From Rickettsia sp. (GTDB lineage: Bacteria > Pseudomonadota > Alphaproteobacteria > Rickettsiales > Rickettsiaceae): 9,239 bases of DNA. Where the stretch lies: NCBI GenBank assembly GCA_031254535.1, contig JAIRUG010000094.1:1-9239 (forward strand), read 5' to 3'. The notes under the pieces are model-generated. The model searched no databases. It saw only the letters and a program-made list of their open reading frames with translations, and was not told the DNA's origin. The position numbers and the translations under genes are program-made. Below, piece after piece: positions 1 through 7,178 of this stretch. Within the stretch, counting starts at the first letter, position 1. The number at the start of each line of letters is the position of its first letter.

Positions 1-43
1 ACTCTCTTTTTTTCTTTTTTTTCATTATACCATACCTATCTCT

Positions 44-119
44 TCTTTCAACAGTCCCATAAAAGATTTTGTTTCTTTTTTTGAAATTAGAGCAAATTTT
101 TATCTTTCAACGGTCCCAT
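44..119. repeat. Two-copy tandem motif TCTTTCAACRGTCCCAT
   Basis: The 17-nt motif TCTTTCAACRGTCCCAT occurs at 44-60 and again at 103-119, 59 nt apart, differing only at R (A in the first copy, G in the second). T-rich runs precede both copies. The second copy is also the inner end of the 61-117 inverted repeat that recurs near the right edge of the window. I see no coding potential here. The motif may be the boundary of a dispersed intergenic repeat, but no function can be assigned. Confidence 0.6.
61..117 (+). repeat. Left arm of long-range inverted repeat (partner 9124-9181)
   Basis: This 57-nt stretch is the reverse complement of 9124-9181. The only difference I see is one base in a homopolymer: seven T here, eight A there. 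Both arms sit next to a GTCATTGCGAG-type palindromic element and then an ACTAATCRRGTTAG motif, in the same order when read inward. The window between the arms, about 9 kb, contains polA, the oxidase pseudogene and the dcw genes. The arms could be two copies of a dispersed composite intergenic repeat or substrates for inversion. Confidence 0.85.
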
Positions 120-130
120 GCACCTCAAAC

Positions 131-195
131 GTCATTGCGAGGAGGCATGAGCCGACGAAGCAATCCATAAAAGTAACCAAAGTTTGCTATGGATT
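131..195 (+). repeat. Truncated palindromic (REP-like) element: left arm plus central hairpin
   Basis: The element starts with the GTCATTGCGAG core, followed by a mini-hairpin module (GGC-ATGA-GCC) and GCAATCCA. The central stem AATCCATA (162-169) pairs with TATGGATT (188-195). The usual distal arm ending in CTCGCAATGAC is missing and is replaced by the ACTAATC repeat. It is therefore a partial copy of the family found complete at 6529-6622, 8728-8822 and 9026-9109. Confidence 0.8.
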
Positions 196-219
196 AATAC
201 TAATCAAGTTAGTTATATA
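189..219 (+). repeat. ATGGATWAATACTAATCRRGTTAG repeat, left copy
   Basis: This 31-nt stretch matches the reverse complement of 8985-9015 at 27 of 31 positions. A shorter 14-nt core, ACTAATCGGGTTAG, is also present at 3248-3261. Together with the 61-117 arm it makes the two edges of the window composite inverted repeats. Its function is unknown. Confidence 0.7.
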
Positions 220-320
220 ATATTTTTATAAAATATTACTAATAAAGCTTAGTGCACATTATAAATTGTTGTATACTACATGATATAATTATTAATATAA
301 CCATTTGCCCTAATAACAAA
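220..320 (+). promoter_or_regulatory. AT-rich polA upstream region with a possible -10 hexamer
   Basis: The stretch is almost pure A+T. It contains a perfect TATAAT at 284-289, about 32 nt before the chosen polA ATG, and a TATACT at 272-277. I find no convincing -35 hexamer at 16-18 nt from either, and no Shine-Dalgarno sequence before the ATG. It is the likely place for the polA promoter, but the exact promoter is not established. Confidence 0.3.
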
Positions 321-2978
321 ATGACTAACGAGACAACTAACAAAAATACTTTAATAATAATTGATGGCTATGGTTTTGTCTTTAGAGCATACCATGTTCA
401 GCCACCATTGACCTCTTCGAATGGCTTAGCTGTTGGGGCACTTTATGGTTTTACTTCCATGTTGTTAAAGATATTGAACGATTTTAAGCCAGAACATACT
501 GTTGTAGTTTTTGATTCTGGGGGAAAGAATTTTCGTCACCAAATTTATGACCAATATAAAGCAAATAGACCCCCTATACCGGAAGATTTAAAGGGGCAAT
601 TACCACTTATTCGTCTTGCAGCCAATAGCCTAAATTTTCCGATAATTGAGAGAGCTGGTTATGAAGCAGATGATATAATCGCAACTTTAGCCCATAAAGC
701 CTCTGCATTGCAACAGAATACCATCATTATTTCTTCTGATAAAGATTTAATGCAATTAATTAACTTACATACTAAAATGTATGACCCAATAAAAGCAAAA
801 TATATCTCCGAAGATGACGTAATAGAGAAATTTGGTGTAGAACCAAGTAATATCAGGGAAGTAATGGCATTGATTGGTGATAAATCAGATAATATACCAG
901 GCGTTCCAACTATTGGTCCTAAAACTGCTACAACACTTATTAAACAATTTGGTTCATTAGCAGAGTTGTTAAATTCACTCGAACAAATCACTAATGATCG
1001 TCAAAGGGAAATAATCCGTTCCTCAAAGGATCTAGCATTAATTTCCTGGCAATTATTTAGTTTAGATTATAATGTTGATATTGATTTAGACTTTAGTTTA
1101 TTGCAATATACTCAGCCTGATAGCAAGCAAATCTCTGATTTTCTGGTAGAATATGGTTTTAAATCTCTAAATAAAAGAGTGGAGAACTTATTCCAAATAC
1201 AAATTACCAACGAATCTTTACCTACTAAGCAAATTATAATTCAAGAAGTTTCTTCTCAACAACAGCTTGATACTGTGCTAATTAAGGCAGAAGAATTTGG
1301 GATCGTCAATATTCATCTATCAGATTATCCTGGACAAACTCCTTCTATAATTTTATCGATTGATGGTAAATGCTATAATATTAAATTCATTGCTAAAAGC
1401 TCTGGCAATATGTCTGATCTACTTGCTTACGATTTTCGTCAAAACTACCTGCATCAATGGTTTATGGCTGATATCCTCCAATTGCTAAAAAACAAATCTA
1501 TTAAGAAGATCACTTATAAACTTAAATCATTATTAAAATTCTTTGTCGATAGTGAAATATATTCATGTGAAGATCTTGAACTAATGCAATATTTGATATC
1601 TGCTGGCAAGCCCCAGAAAAATCCATTTGATGGGATACAAAAGGATAGTTTAGAAAATATAGCAGAAATAGTTACTAACTTTAGTACTAATTATCAAAAA
1701 CTATTGTTAGAACTAAAAGAGAATCATGCCTTAACACTATATCGAGAAATTGATTTACCTTTATGTTATATAATAGATAAAATGGAGAAAGTCGGAGTTA
1801 AGATCGACTCACCATATCTTAAACAGCTATCTGATGAGTTTGGTAATGAAATTACTCAATTAGAACAAAAAATTTTTACCATTACTGGTACAAAGTTCAA
1901 CATCGCCTCACCAAAGCAACTTGGAGAGATTTTATTTGAAAAAATGCAATTACCCTTTGGTAAATTGTCATCAAAGGCTAAGTCATATTCTACTAGTGCA
2001 GAAATTCTTGAAAAAATTAGCGAGAGTGACTTTGATATTGCTGACTTATTACTAAAATGGTGTCAATTAACTAAATTAAAAAATACCTATACAGATAGCT
2101 TACCTATGCAAATAAATCCGATAACTCATAGGGTGCATACAACATTTTTACAAACTTCAACTAGTACTGGTAGGCTTAGCTCTCAAGACCCCAACTTACA
2201 AAATGTACCAATTCGTTCAAAAGAAGGTAACAAAATCAGAGAAGCTTTTATTGCTGAAGATAAGCACAAATTAATTTCGGCTGACTATTCACAAATTGAA
2301 CTACGAATCTTAAGTGCCATGGCAGATATCCCCTCATTAAAGCAGGCTTTTATTAATGGTGAGGATATCCATAGTAAAACAGCTTGTAATATATTTAAAA
2401 TTACCACAGAGGAGTTAACATCCGAACATCGACGTAAAGCAAAAGCCATAAATTTTGGCATTATCTACGGTATTAGTACTTTTGGACTAGCAAAACAGTT
2501 ACATATTAGCTCTTCACAAGCAGCTGAATATATAAAAAAATATTTTGAAGAATACCCAGAAATTCAAAGATATATGGAATATACAAAAAACTACGCCAAG
2601 GAACATAGTTATGTCCTGAATATCTTCGGACGAAAGTGCTTTATTCCCTTAATCTATGATAAAAAACAATCCTTACAGCAATTTGCCGAAAGGGCAGCAA
2701 TCAACGCTCCAATCCAAGGAACTAGTGCCGACATAATAAAAATAGCAATGATTGATCTTGACCGTAAAATGCAACAGCTAAAATTGAAAACCAAGCTAAT
2801 TTTGCAAATCCATGATGAGTTACTCTTCGAATCTCCCATTGATGAACTAGAACTAGCAACTCAACTAATTAAAACTACTATGGAAAACTCATCTAAATTA
2901 ACAGTTCCGCTTACTGTCGAAACCAAAATAGGAGATAATTGGATAAATATGCATACTATTCCTCCAAACATCTATTAA
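321..2978 (+). CDS. polA: DNA polymerase I
   Basis: This is a family A DNA polymerase of 885 aa, acting in Okazaki-fragment processing and repair. I chose ATG 321 over GTG 252 because the 23 extra residues are unlike the family, and E. coli Pol I begins about this far before its DGxxxxxRAYH motif. The N-terminal 5' nuclease (about 1-290) shows [20 protein letters not shown] and [11 protein letters not shown]. The polymerase domain is intact: DYSQIE (D655), the O-helix with R704, K708, F712 and Y716 (spaced like E. coli R754, K758, F762, Y766), and QIHDE (D832). The middle 3'-5' exonuclease domain looks inactive: no DxE motif near 325-345, LKSL where E. coli has LKYD, and N for the last catalytic Asp. 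Proofreading is probably lost. The last residues (PPNIY) and stop lie in a palindromic repeat. The gene is convergent with the oxidase pseudogene and the dcw genes. Confidence 0.97.
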   Translation: MTNETTNKNTLIIIDGYGFVFRAYHVQPPLTSSNGLAVGALYGFTSMLLKILNDFKPEHTVVVFDSGGKNFRHQIYDQYKANRPPIPEDLKGQLPLIRLAANSLNFPIIERAGYEADDIIATLAHKASALQQNTIIISSDKDLMQLINLHTKMYDPIKAKYISEDDVIEKFGVEPSNIREVMALIGDKSDNIPGVPTIGPKTATTLIKQFGSLAELLNSLEQITNDRQREIIRSSKDLALISWQLFSLDYNVDIDLDFSLLQYTQPDSKQISDFLVEYGFKSLNKRVENLFQIQITNESLPTKQIIIQEVSSQQQLDTVLIKAEEFGIVNIHLSDYPGQTPSIILSIDGKCYNIKFIAKSSGNMSDLLAYDFRQNYLHQWFMADILQLLKNKSIKKITYKLKSLLKFFVDSEIYSCEDLELMQYLISAGKPQKNPFDGIQKDSLENIAEIVTNFSTNYQKLLLELKENHALTLYREIDLPLCYIIDKMEKVGVKIDSPYLKQLSDEFGNEITQLEQKIFTITGTKFNIASPKQLGEILFEKMQLPFGKLSSKAKSYSTSAEILEKISESDFDIADLLLKWCQLTKLKNTYTDSLPMQINPITHRVHTTFLQTSTSTGRLSSQDPNLQNVPIRSKEGNKIREAFIAEDKHKLISADYSQIELRILSAMADIPSLKQAFINGEDIHSKTACNIFKITTEELTSEHRRKAKAINFGIIYGISTFGLAKQLHISSSQAAEYIKKYFEEYPEIQRYMEYTKNYAKEHSYVLNIFGRKCFIPLIYDKKQSLQQFAERAAINAPIQGTSADIIKIAMIDLDRKMQQLKLKTKLILQIHDELLFESPIDELELATQLIKTTMENSSKLTVPLTVETKIGDNWINMHTIPPNIY

Positions 2979-3019
2979 CGAGAAGACAGTAAAGTGGCTT
3001 CTCGTTAATAGACATTTGG
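2964..3019 (+). repeat. Palindromic element overlapping the polA stop codon
   Basis: The arms 2964-2985 and 2998-3019 are inverted repeats matching at 20 of 22 positions, including a perfect 15-bp stem (2971-2985 with 2998-3012) around a 12-nt loop. The left arm contains the last four codons and the TAA stop of polA. A closely similar sequence, CCTCCAAAYATCTATTARCG, occurs at 4639-4658 in a non-coding setting, which shows that this is a mobile or dispersed sequence. The hairpin could stabilise the polA mRNA 3' end or act in termination. No T-run follows it, so it is not a standard intrinsic terminator. Confidence 0.8.
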
Positions 3020-3033
3020 GTAAAAGCCCTTTC

Positions 3034-3121
3034 GTCATTGCGAGCGAACGTACGTGAGCGTGGCAATCCATGAAGCTTATCATATGGATTGCTTCGTCGT
3101 AAAACGACTCCTTGCAATGAC
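3034..3121. repeat. Palindromic REP-like element, composite pair member 1
   Basis: The element has outer arms GTCATTGCGAG and CTTGCAATGAC and an inner stem AATCCAT/ATGGATT around a loop containing AAGCTTATC. The left arm carries a CGAACGTACGTGAGCG module and the right arm a TCGTCGTAAAACGAC module. The left part and loop are the reverse complement of the element at 8623-8710. With 3139-3233 it forms a side-by-side pair, like the pair upstream of mraZ. Confidence 0.85.
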
Positions 3122-3138
3122 GAGTTATAGGCACATAC

Positions 3139-3233
3139 GTCATTGCGAGACCACGCAAGTAGGTCGTGGCAATCCATTTCTAATTACTTTCCTGGATTGC
3201 ATCAATGACACTAAAGTGGCTTCTCGCAATGAC
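3139..3233. repeat. Palindromic REP-like element, composite pair member 2
   Basis: This is a full element bounded by GTCATTGCGAG and CTCGCAATGAC. The left arm folds as CCACG/CGTGG, the centre as CAATCCA/TGGATTG, and the right arm as CACT-AA-AGTG. It is nearly the same, and in the same orientation, as 8728-8822. The sequence just after it, ACACCAAGGCTAAAT, is repeated with one change after the element at 9026-9109. Confidence 0.85.
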
Positions 3234-3247
3234 ACCAAGGCTAAATT

Positions 3248-3261
3248 ACTAATCGGGTTAG
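3248..3261. repeat. ACTAATCGGGTTAG repeat at the end of the oxidase pseudogene
   Basis: This 14-nt sequence is exactly repeated in inverted orientation at 8992-9005 and, with two changes, at 199-212. On the minus strand it contains the TAA stop (3258-3260) of the oxidase pseudogene, so the present 3' end of that gene overlaps a dispersed repeat. Whether the repeat truncated the gene cannot be told without an intact homologue. Confidence 0.6.
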
Positions 3262-4508
3262 TCTTTCAGCCCATAGAATTCCCGTGCTCTTTGCATGATC
3301 AGCTTAAACTGATCTGTGTTAGGAGTTGCAGGGCTAGCACCTTCAATGAAGGTTCCACCAATAATACCGATGCTACTGGCTGGACTGTTAGGCAAATGTT
3401 TTGGATGTAGGTAAAAATGCTGCTCCACCGTTTGACCCGAAGGGGTTTTGCCTTTCCCCACATGAACGGCAATCGCATAATTGATGTCTCATGGATTCTG
3501 GTTTTTCAACATAATCAAATGCCCTTGACCAGGAACCATAGTCTTGTCGTTATCAAGCTCTCTAGCACCAAGACCGCTGCAGTCTATGATATATTTAGTT
3601 TTGACTTCGCTAAAGTTTTTTACCTTATTTTTAATGAAGACCACTTGCTTATCTTTTAAATAATTGGTTAGGTTACTCATCATTTTTGGCACGTTGATAA
3701 AAATACCCTCATCATAAGCAACCATAGTCCTGCGTACCATTGCCAAATCAAGGATAACATCTTTTGTCGGTGGCATCACACGCTCGCCGCAACATACGGC
3801 TCTAATCCAGATTCCTTCCTGTTTGGGAAATAAGATGGCATGATGAAAGCACCATCGATAAAGTTGCTCTGCTGATTCTTGGCAATACTAGCGTAGACTT
3901 TATATGATGCGAACGCGATTTGATTCATTAAATCCGGATTAGACGGATCCTGCATGAACGAGGGTTCGAACGAAGCACCAGCATTATTCGAAGCAAGACC
4001 ATCAAATTGCTCAGCGATAATCGTGATGTTAGTATAGCCCTTTTCAATTAGATCATAAGCACTCCATAGACCGATCTACGCCTGCACCTATTACCGTAAT
4101 TGGGGTGTTGAACTGCAAATCCTTCACATATTCGGATTTTTGCAGCAAGCTATTGACATAAGCGATAGAACCTAGTGCCAGTGCCCAACCACTACCACTA
4201 TGACCGTAATTGTGGGCAATCACCTTATCACCTTCTAGAGCAACCGTCATGTTCGGTATGCCAAGCCTGGTAGGACGGTAGCAGATAATCTCTTCGCTAA
4301 AATTTGCTGCCTCTAGTTTTGGCGGTGTGATGTTACGCACTATCAGCTGTCCTTCAGCATACAGGGTTATCATGCTTATTGACATACAAATTAACAACAA
4401 ATGTTTAGTATATCTTGAGATGTTGTAGGTTAAATAAAGTGTGCTATTGTAGCTTTGTTGCCAGAATTGGCTTACAGCAGGCAAAAAATTAAGTAAAATT
4501 GTAAACAT
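3258..4508 (-). pseudogene. Broken FAD-dependent D-amino-acid-oxidase-like gene (permuted motif order)
   Basis: Conceptual repair gives about 415 aa. A signal-peptide-like segment (KHLLLICMSISMITLYA) suggests export; the true start is uncertain. Next comes YRPTRLGI...HNYGHSGSGW (near 4187-4290), which in ordinary D-amino-acid oxidases is the C-terminal Arg and FAD-binding signature. The Rossmann motif VIGAGV/IGLWSA follows (about 4065-4103), then a segment like the oxidase middle (IIDCSGLGARELDND, PGQGHLIML), ending with IGIIGGTFIEGA and YGLKD. Three lesions are visible. A one-base insertion near 4074-4077 moves reading to another frame. A second shift near 3778-3782 returns it to the original frame. 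A TGA sits in frame at 3489-3491, perhaps from CGA or TGG. The pieces remain highly recognisable, so decay looks recent. If intact, the enzyme would oxidatively deaminate an amino acid or related amine; the substrate is unknown. The 3' end overlaps a repeat, and base composition looks less AT-rich than the neighbours, which may hint at transfer. Confidence 0.85.
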
Positions 4509-4640
4509 ATTAGCTCATACCATACATTTAAGTTAAGTTTTTATACTATCAACTTTTCATTATTAAGTCTACTAATATGTCATGTGTTAAGCTGCAATCA
4601 ACAAAATTTTAACTCTTTGACATATTTTTAATCGAATCCT
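4509..4640. other. AT-rich upstream region of the oxidase pseudogene
   Basis: No gene is visible here. Read on the minus strand, this is where the promoter of the oxidase gene should lie. It has scattered hexamers such as TTGATA, but no well-spaced pair that I would defend. Confidence 0.4.
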
Positions 4641-4783
4641 CCAAATATCTATTAGCGGGAAGCCACTTTAGTGGCAACGAAGCAATCTAGATTTATACTA
4701 ATTTTATTATTTTCTGGATTGCCACGCTCACATACGTTCGCTCGCAATGACGGGGTGTTATAAAGATACTCCTCGCTAATAGA
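4641..4783. repeat. Nested palindromic element between ftsI and the pseudogene
   Basis: The outer inverted repeat TCTATTAGCGGGAAG (4648-4662) pairs with the complement of CTCCTCGCTAATAGA (4769-4783), with a few mismatches. Inside are a CCAC-TTTA-GTGG mini-hairpin, GCAATCT, a loop, TGGATTGC and a CTCGCAATGAC end (to 4752). The left outer core GTCATTGCGAG is replaced by the TCTATTAGCG type seen at the polA stop. It lies 25 nt past the ftsI stop and may act as the 3' end structure of the dcw mRNA. No clear T-run follows the hairpin on the minus strand. Confidence 0.75.
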
Positions 4784-4807
4784 CGTTAGTTTACTATTTG
4801 TTAATAA

Positions 4808-6517
4808 TCACAATTCTTCACCTTTTTCTACTGGCTCTATCCCATATAGTGATACCATTCGTTCAAGGACTCTTCCAACGGTAGGAGCTGCAGTCCAACC
4901 GGCAGTAGCAAAGCCAAAGGATTCCTTTGTTCCTTTAGGTTCATCAAACATTATAAAAATAACATATTGCGGATTAGAGGATGGTAATAAACCTAAGAAT
5001 GACGACATTCTGCTATTCTTAAGATATCTTCTTTTACCATGCCCATCTGCAGTTAATTTTTCAGCAGTACCAGTCTTTCCACCAACAAGATATCCTTTCA
5101 CGTCAGCTCTACGTCCTGTCCCTTCTTTTACCACAAAACGAAATAATTCACTCATTTGTTTAGAAGTTTTTTCACTAAAAACCTGTGTACCAGCAATACG
5201 CTCATCTTGCCTTTTGATTAGAGTCAAATCATATAATGTTCCACCATTTACTACCGGCAATATTGCTTGAATAAAGTGTAAAGGACTAATTGAAATACCA
5301 TAACCATATGACATGACAACACTAGTCAAATCACTCCATCTCTTATCGGATGGAAACAGAGGAGTACCTCTCTCTGGTAATTCAATTTTAAGCTGATCTA
5401 GTAATCCTAATCTCTTTAAGTATTTTTTGAAATCATTTTTGCCGATTTCTAACATAATTTGGCTAACGCCAATATTTGATGAATGTAAAAAAATTTCTGG
5501 AACACTATGCCATCCATGCCTTGGGTGATAATCTTTTATATTAAAGCTTCCTACCCTCATATAGCTAATATCATAAGCATCGTTCATTGCTATAGCATCA
5601 GTATCAAAACCTACTGCCATAGTTAAGGTTTTAAATACTGAGCCCATCTCATAAATACCAAGACTTGCCATATTAAACAACTCTTCTGGCTTTGCACTAC
5701 TCGGATAATGTGGATTGAAATCAGGCTTACTAACCAGAGCTAAAATCTCACCATTATTAGGATTGGCAATTATCCCTACCGCTCCTATCGCACTAAATTC
5801 CTTTGATGTCTTATCTATTTCTTCATTTAGGATATTCTGTAATCTTACGTCTATAGATAGTTCAAGTGGCTTTTTAAGCTGATCTGGTTGTACTAAGTCA
5901 GAATCCGAATTAGTTAAAAACTTGTCATAACTCCTTTCTAGCCCAGCAAGACCAACCAAATCCCTCCCCACATATCCTATAACATGTGATAATAAATTGG
6001 AAAAAGTATAGATTCTCTTTTGTTCTTGTTCAAAACTAAAACCTGGCATTGCCAAATTTAATATTGCCTCTTGCTCTTTTGGCAATAAATCCCTTTTTAC
6101 CCACACGAAGCTTTTGTTACTTTTTAGCTCTGCAAGTAATTTCGTTTTATCAATCTCAGGCAAGATTTTAGATAATTTTTCTAAACATTGTTCTGGATTG
6201 ATTACTTTCTGTGGATTGACAAATAATGAGGAAGAGGGTAAGTTAACTGCTAATAAATTACCATTACGATCTACTATTTCTTTTCTAAAGTTACTATTCT
6301 TTACTTGATATTCTGGCTTAATATAACCATTAGTTGCAACAATTATTAAGCGGTATGATAATCCACAAAAAAACACAGTAAAACAAAAGCTAACTATGAA
6401 TAATCTGATTTTGGTATTGTCAGCACAAACATCCCATAAAATAATATTAGCAAAATTTTTCTTTATTTTAGTTAGAATATTTTTTAACAATACTAATAAA
6501 AATATATTATTACTCAT
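4808..6517 (-). CDS. ftsI: Septal peptidoglycan transpeptidase FtsI (PBP3), class B penicillin-binding protein
   Basis: This 569-aa protein cross-links septal peptidoglycan as the partner of FtsW in the divisome. It has a short cytoplasmic N-terminus, one membrane segment at about 38-62, and a periplasmic dimerisation/pedestal domain starting at RKEIVDRNG. The C-terminal transpeptidase has all three active-site motifs: SVFK with the acylated Ser at 293 and Lys at 296, SSN (346-348), and KTGT beginning at Lys 481. No PASTA domain is seen. The length is usual for proteobacterial FtsI. The ATG overlaps the TGA of an open frame that spans the repeat spacer (ATGA at 6514-6517). The preceding GAGTAGG could serve as a weak ribosome-binding site. 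It is the last dcw gene here; murE does not follow. Confidence 0.96.
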   Translation of the reverse strand: MSNNIFLLVLLKNILTKIKKNFANIILWDVCADNTKIRLFIVSFCFTVFFCGLSYRLIIVATNGYIKPEYQVKNSNFRKEIVDRNGNLLAVNLPSSSLFVNPQKVINPEQCLEKLSKILPEIDKTKLLAELKSNKSFVWVKRDLLPKEQEAILNLAMPGFSFEQEQKRIYTFSNLLSHVIGYVGRDLVGLAGLERSYDKFLTNSDSDLVQPDQLKKPLELSIDVRLQNILNEEIDKTSKEFSAIGAVGIIANPNNGEILALVSKPDFNPHYPSSAKPEELFNMASLGIYEMGSVFKTLTMAVGFDTDAIAMNDAYDISYMRVGSFNIKDYHPRHGWHSVPEIFLHSSNIGVSQIMLEIGKNDFKKYLKRLGLLDQLKIELPERGTPLFPSDKRWSDLTSVVMSYGYGISISPLHFIQAILPVVNGGTLYDLTLIKRQDERIAGTQVFSEKTSKQMSELFRFVVKEGTGRRADVKGYLVGGKTGTAEKLTADGHGKRRYLKNSRMSSFLGLLPSSNPQYVIFIMFDEPKGTKESFGFATAGWTAAPTVGRVLERMVSLYGIEPVEKGEEL

Positions 6518-6528
6518 AGCCTACTCGC

Positions 6529-6622
6529 GTCATTGCGAGAAGGCGTGAGCCGATGAAGCAATCCATTTCTCATCACTTTCCTAGATTGCTTCGTCGCTAC
6601 TATCGTCGCTCCTCGCAATGAC
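6529..6622. repeat. Palindromic REP-like element in the ftsL-ftsI spacer (1)
   Basis: The element is bounded by GTCATTGCGAG and CTCGCAATGAC. It has a left module GGCGTGAGCC, central GCAATCCA with a partner TAGATTGC, and a right module CGTCGCTACTATCGTCG. It sits inside the dcw operon, just upstream of the ftsI start, so it is transcribed and could fold in the mRNA close to the ftsI ribosome-binding site. Confidence 0.88.
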
Positions 6623-6639
6623 ATATGCACCTGTAACTC

Positions 6640-6732
6640 GTCATTGCGAGGAGGCGTGAGCCGACGAAGCAATCCATTTCTAACCACTTTCTTGGATTGC
6701 TTCGTTCGGGCTTCGCCCCTCCTCACAATGAC
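6640..6732. repeat. Palindromic REP-like element in the ftsL-ftsI spacer (2)
   Basis: The left arm is GTCATTGCGAG with the GGCGTGAGCC module, the centre is GCAATCCA/TTGGATTGC, and the right arm has a perfect GGGC-TTC-GCCC mini-hairpin and ends CCTCACAATGAC. It is separated from the preceding element by 17 nt and lies 27 nt from the ftsL stop. The left arms of the two spacer elements are almost identical, while the right arms differ. Confidence 0.88.
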
Positions 6733-6758
6733 GTATACATAGGCGAAAAGAGCACCTT

Positions 6759-7178
6759 TCATCGAATATACTCTGATTTTTTAGTTGAAACAGTTTTTAT
6801 GTATTTATTATTAGCCATTGTTTTATAACGCCACTTAACATTGGTTTTATTAAAATATGAACCTCTTACCTCATTAGACCTTGCATATTTCCTACTCTCA
6901 GGTACTAAAGGATCACTAATCATTTGCTTAACTTTAACAGTATCTAATTGTAAATAAAGTGATGCTAATTTTCTTAGTCTAGCCGGAGAAGTAAGGTATG
7001 ATTGTTCGACCTTTAACACGTGAATTATATTGCTCTCATCAGTCAATTGTTTTGAAACTTCAGCAAGCTGATAATGCAAGATAATAACCTCATCTTTAAC
7101 TCTAAATAACCCATAAATAGAAAAAATTATAGTGCATACAGTTATACAACTAAATATTCTAACTACCATATGTACCAT
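6759..7178 (-). CDS. ftsL: Cell division protein FtsL
   Basis: This small bitopic divisome protein has 139 aa (136 if the second ATG, at 7169, is used). The membrane segment spans about residues 5-24. A periplasmic coiled-coil-like stretch with regular hydrophobic residues covers about 29-60. The family's YLTSPARLRKLA motif is at 61-72. FtsL normally pairs with FtsB and, with FtsQ, activates FtsWI. The basic C-terminal tail has no recognised domain. The gene overlaps the end of rsmH by 20 nt, a typical dcw arrangement. The call rests on position, topology and the motif, since FtsL sequences diverge strongly. Confidence 0.88.
   Translation of the reverse strand: MVHMVVRIFSCITVCTIIFSIYGLFRVKDEVIILHYQLAEVSKQLTDESNIIHVLKVEQSYLTSPARLRKLASLYLQLDTVKVKQMISDPLVPESRKYARSNEVRGSYFNKTNVKWRYKTMANNKYIKTVSTKKSEYIR

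Larger units (their letters stand above)
6514..6762 (-). other. Open frame through the ftsL-ftsI repeat spacer, ATGA-linked at both ends
   Basis: An 82-codon frame starts with ATG 6762-6760, which overlaps the TGA of ftsL, and ends with TGA 6516-6514, which overlaps the ATG of ftsI. Nearly all of it is translated palindromic repeat: the peptide has two similar RNGLLxRLTPxRND blocks and resembles no protein domain. I do not claim a functional protein. The frame may let ribosomes pass from ftsL to ftsI and so keep the two genes translationally coupled despite the insertions. Alternatively it is open by chance, since these repeats are often open in several frames. Confidence 0.35.

Noticed and set aside
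252..320. GTG start giving polA 23 extra N-terminal residues
   Set aside because: The added residues do not resemble the family, the DNA is intergenic AT-rich sequence, and ATG 321 places the [11 protein letters not shown] motif at the expected distance.
2971..3012. Intrinsic terminator for polA
   Set aside because: The 15-bp stem is strong but is AT-rich at its base and has no following T-run; it is better described as a palindromic repeat, though it may affect the mRNA end.
2898..3177. Minus-strand open frames of 73 and 86 codons
   Set aside because: They consist of repeat sequence and the antisense end of polA; such repeats are open in several frames by nature.
3054..3410. 118-codon plus-strand open frame
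   Set aside because: Its first part is translated palindromic repeat and the rest is antisense to the oxidase pseudogene; there is no domain or start signal.
3258..4508. Oxidase expressed through programmed frameshifting and TGA recoding
   Set aside because: Two shifts plus a stop would be needed, and no slippery heptamer or recoding signal is visible; decay is the simpler explanation.
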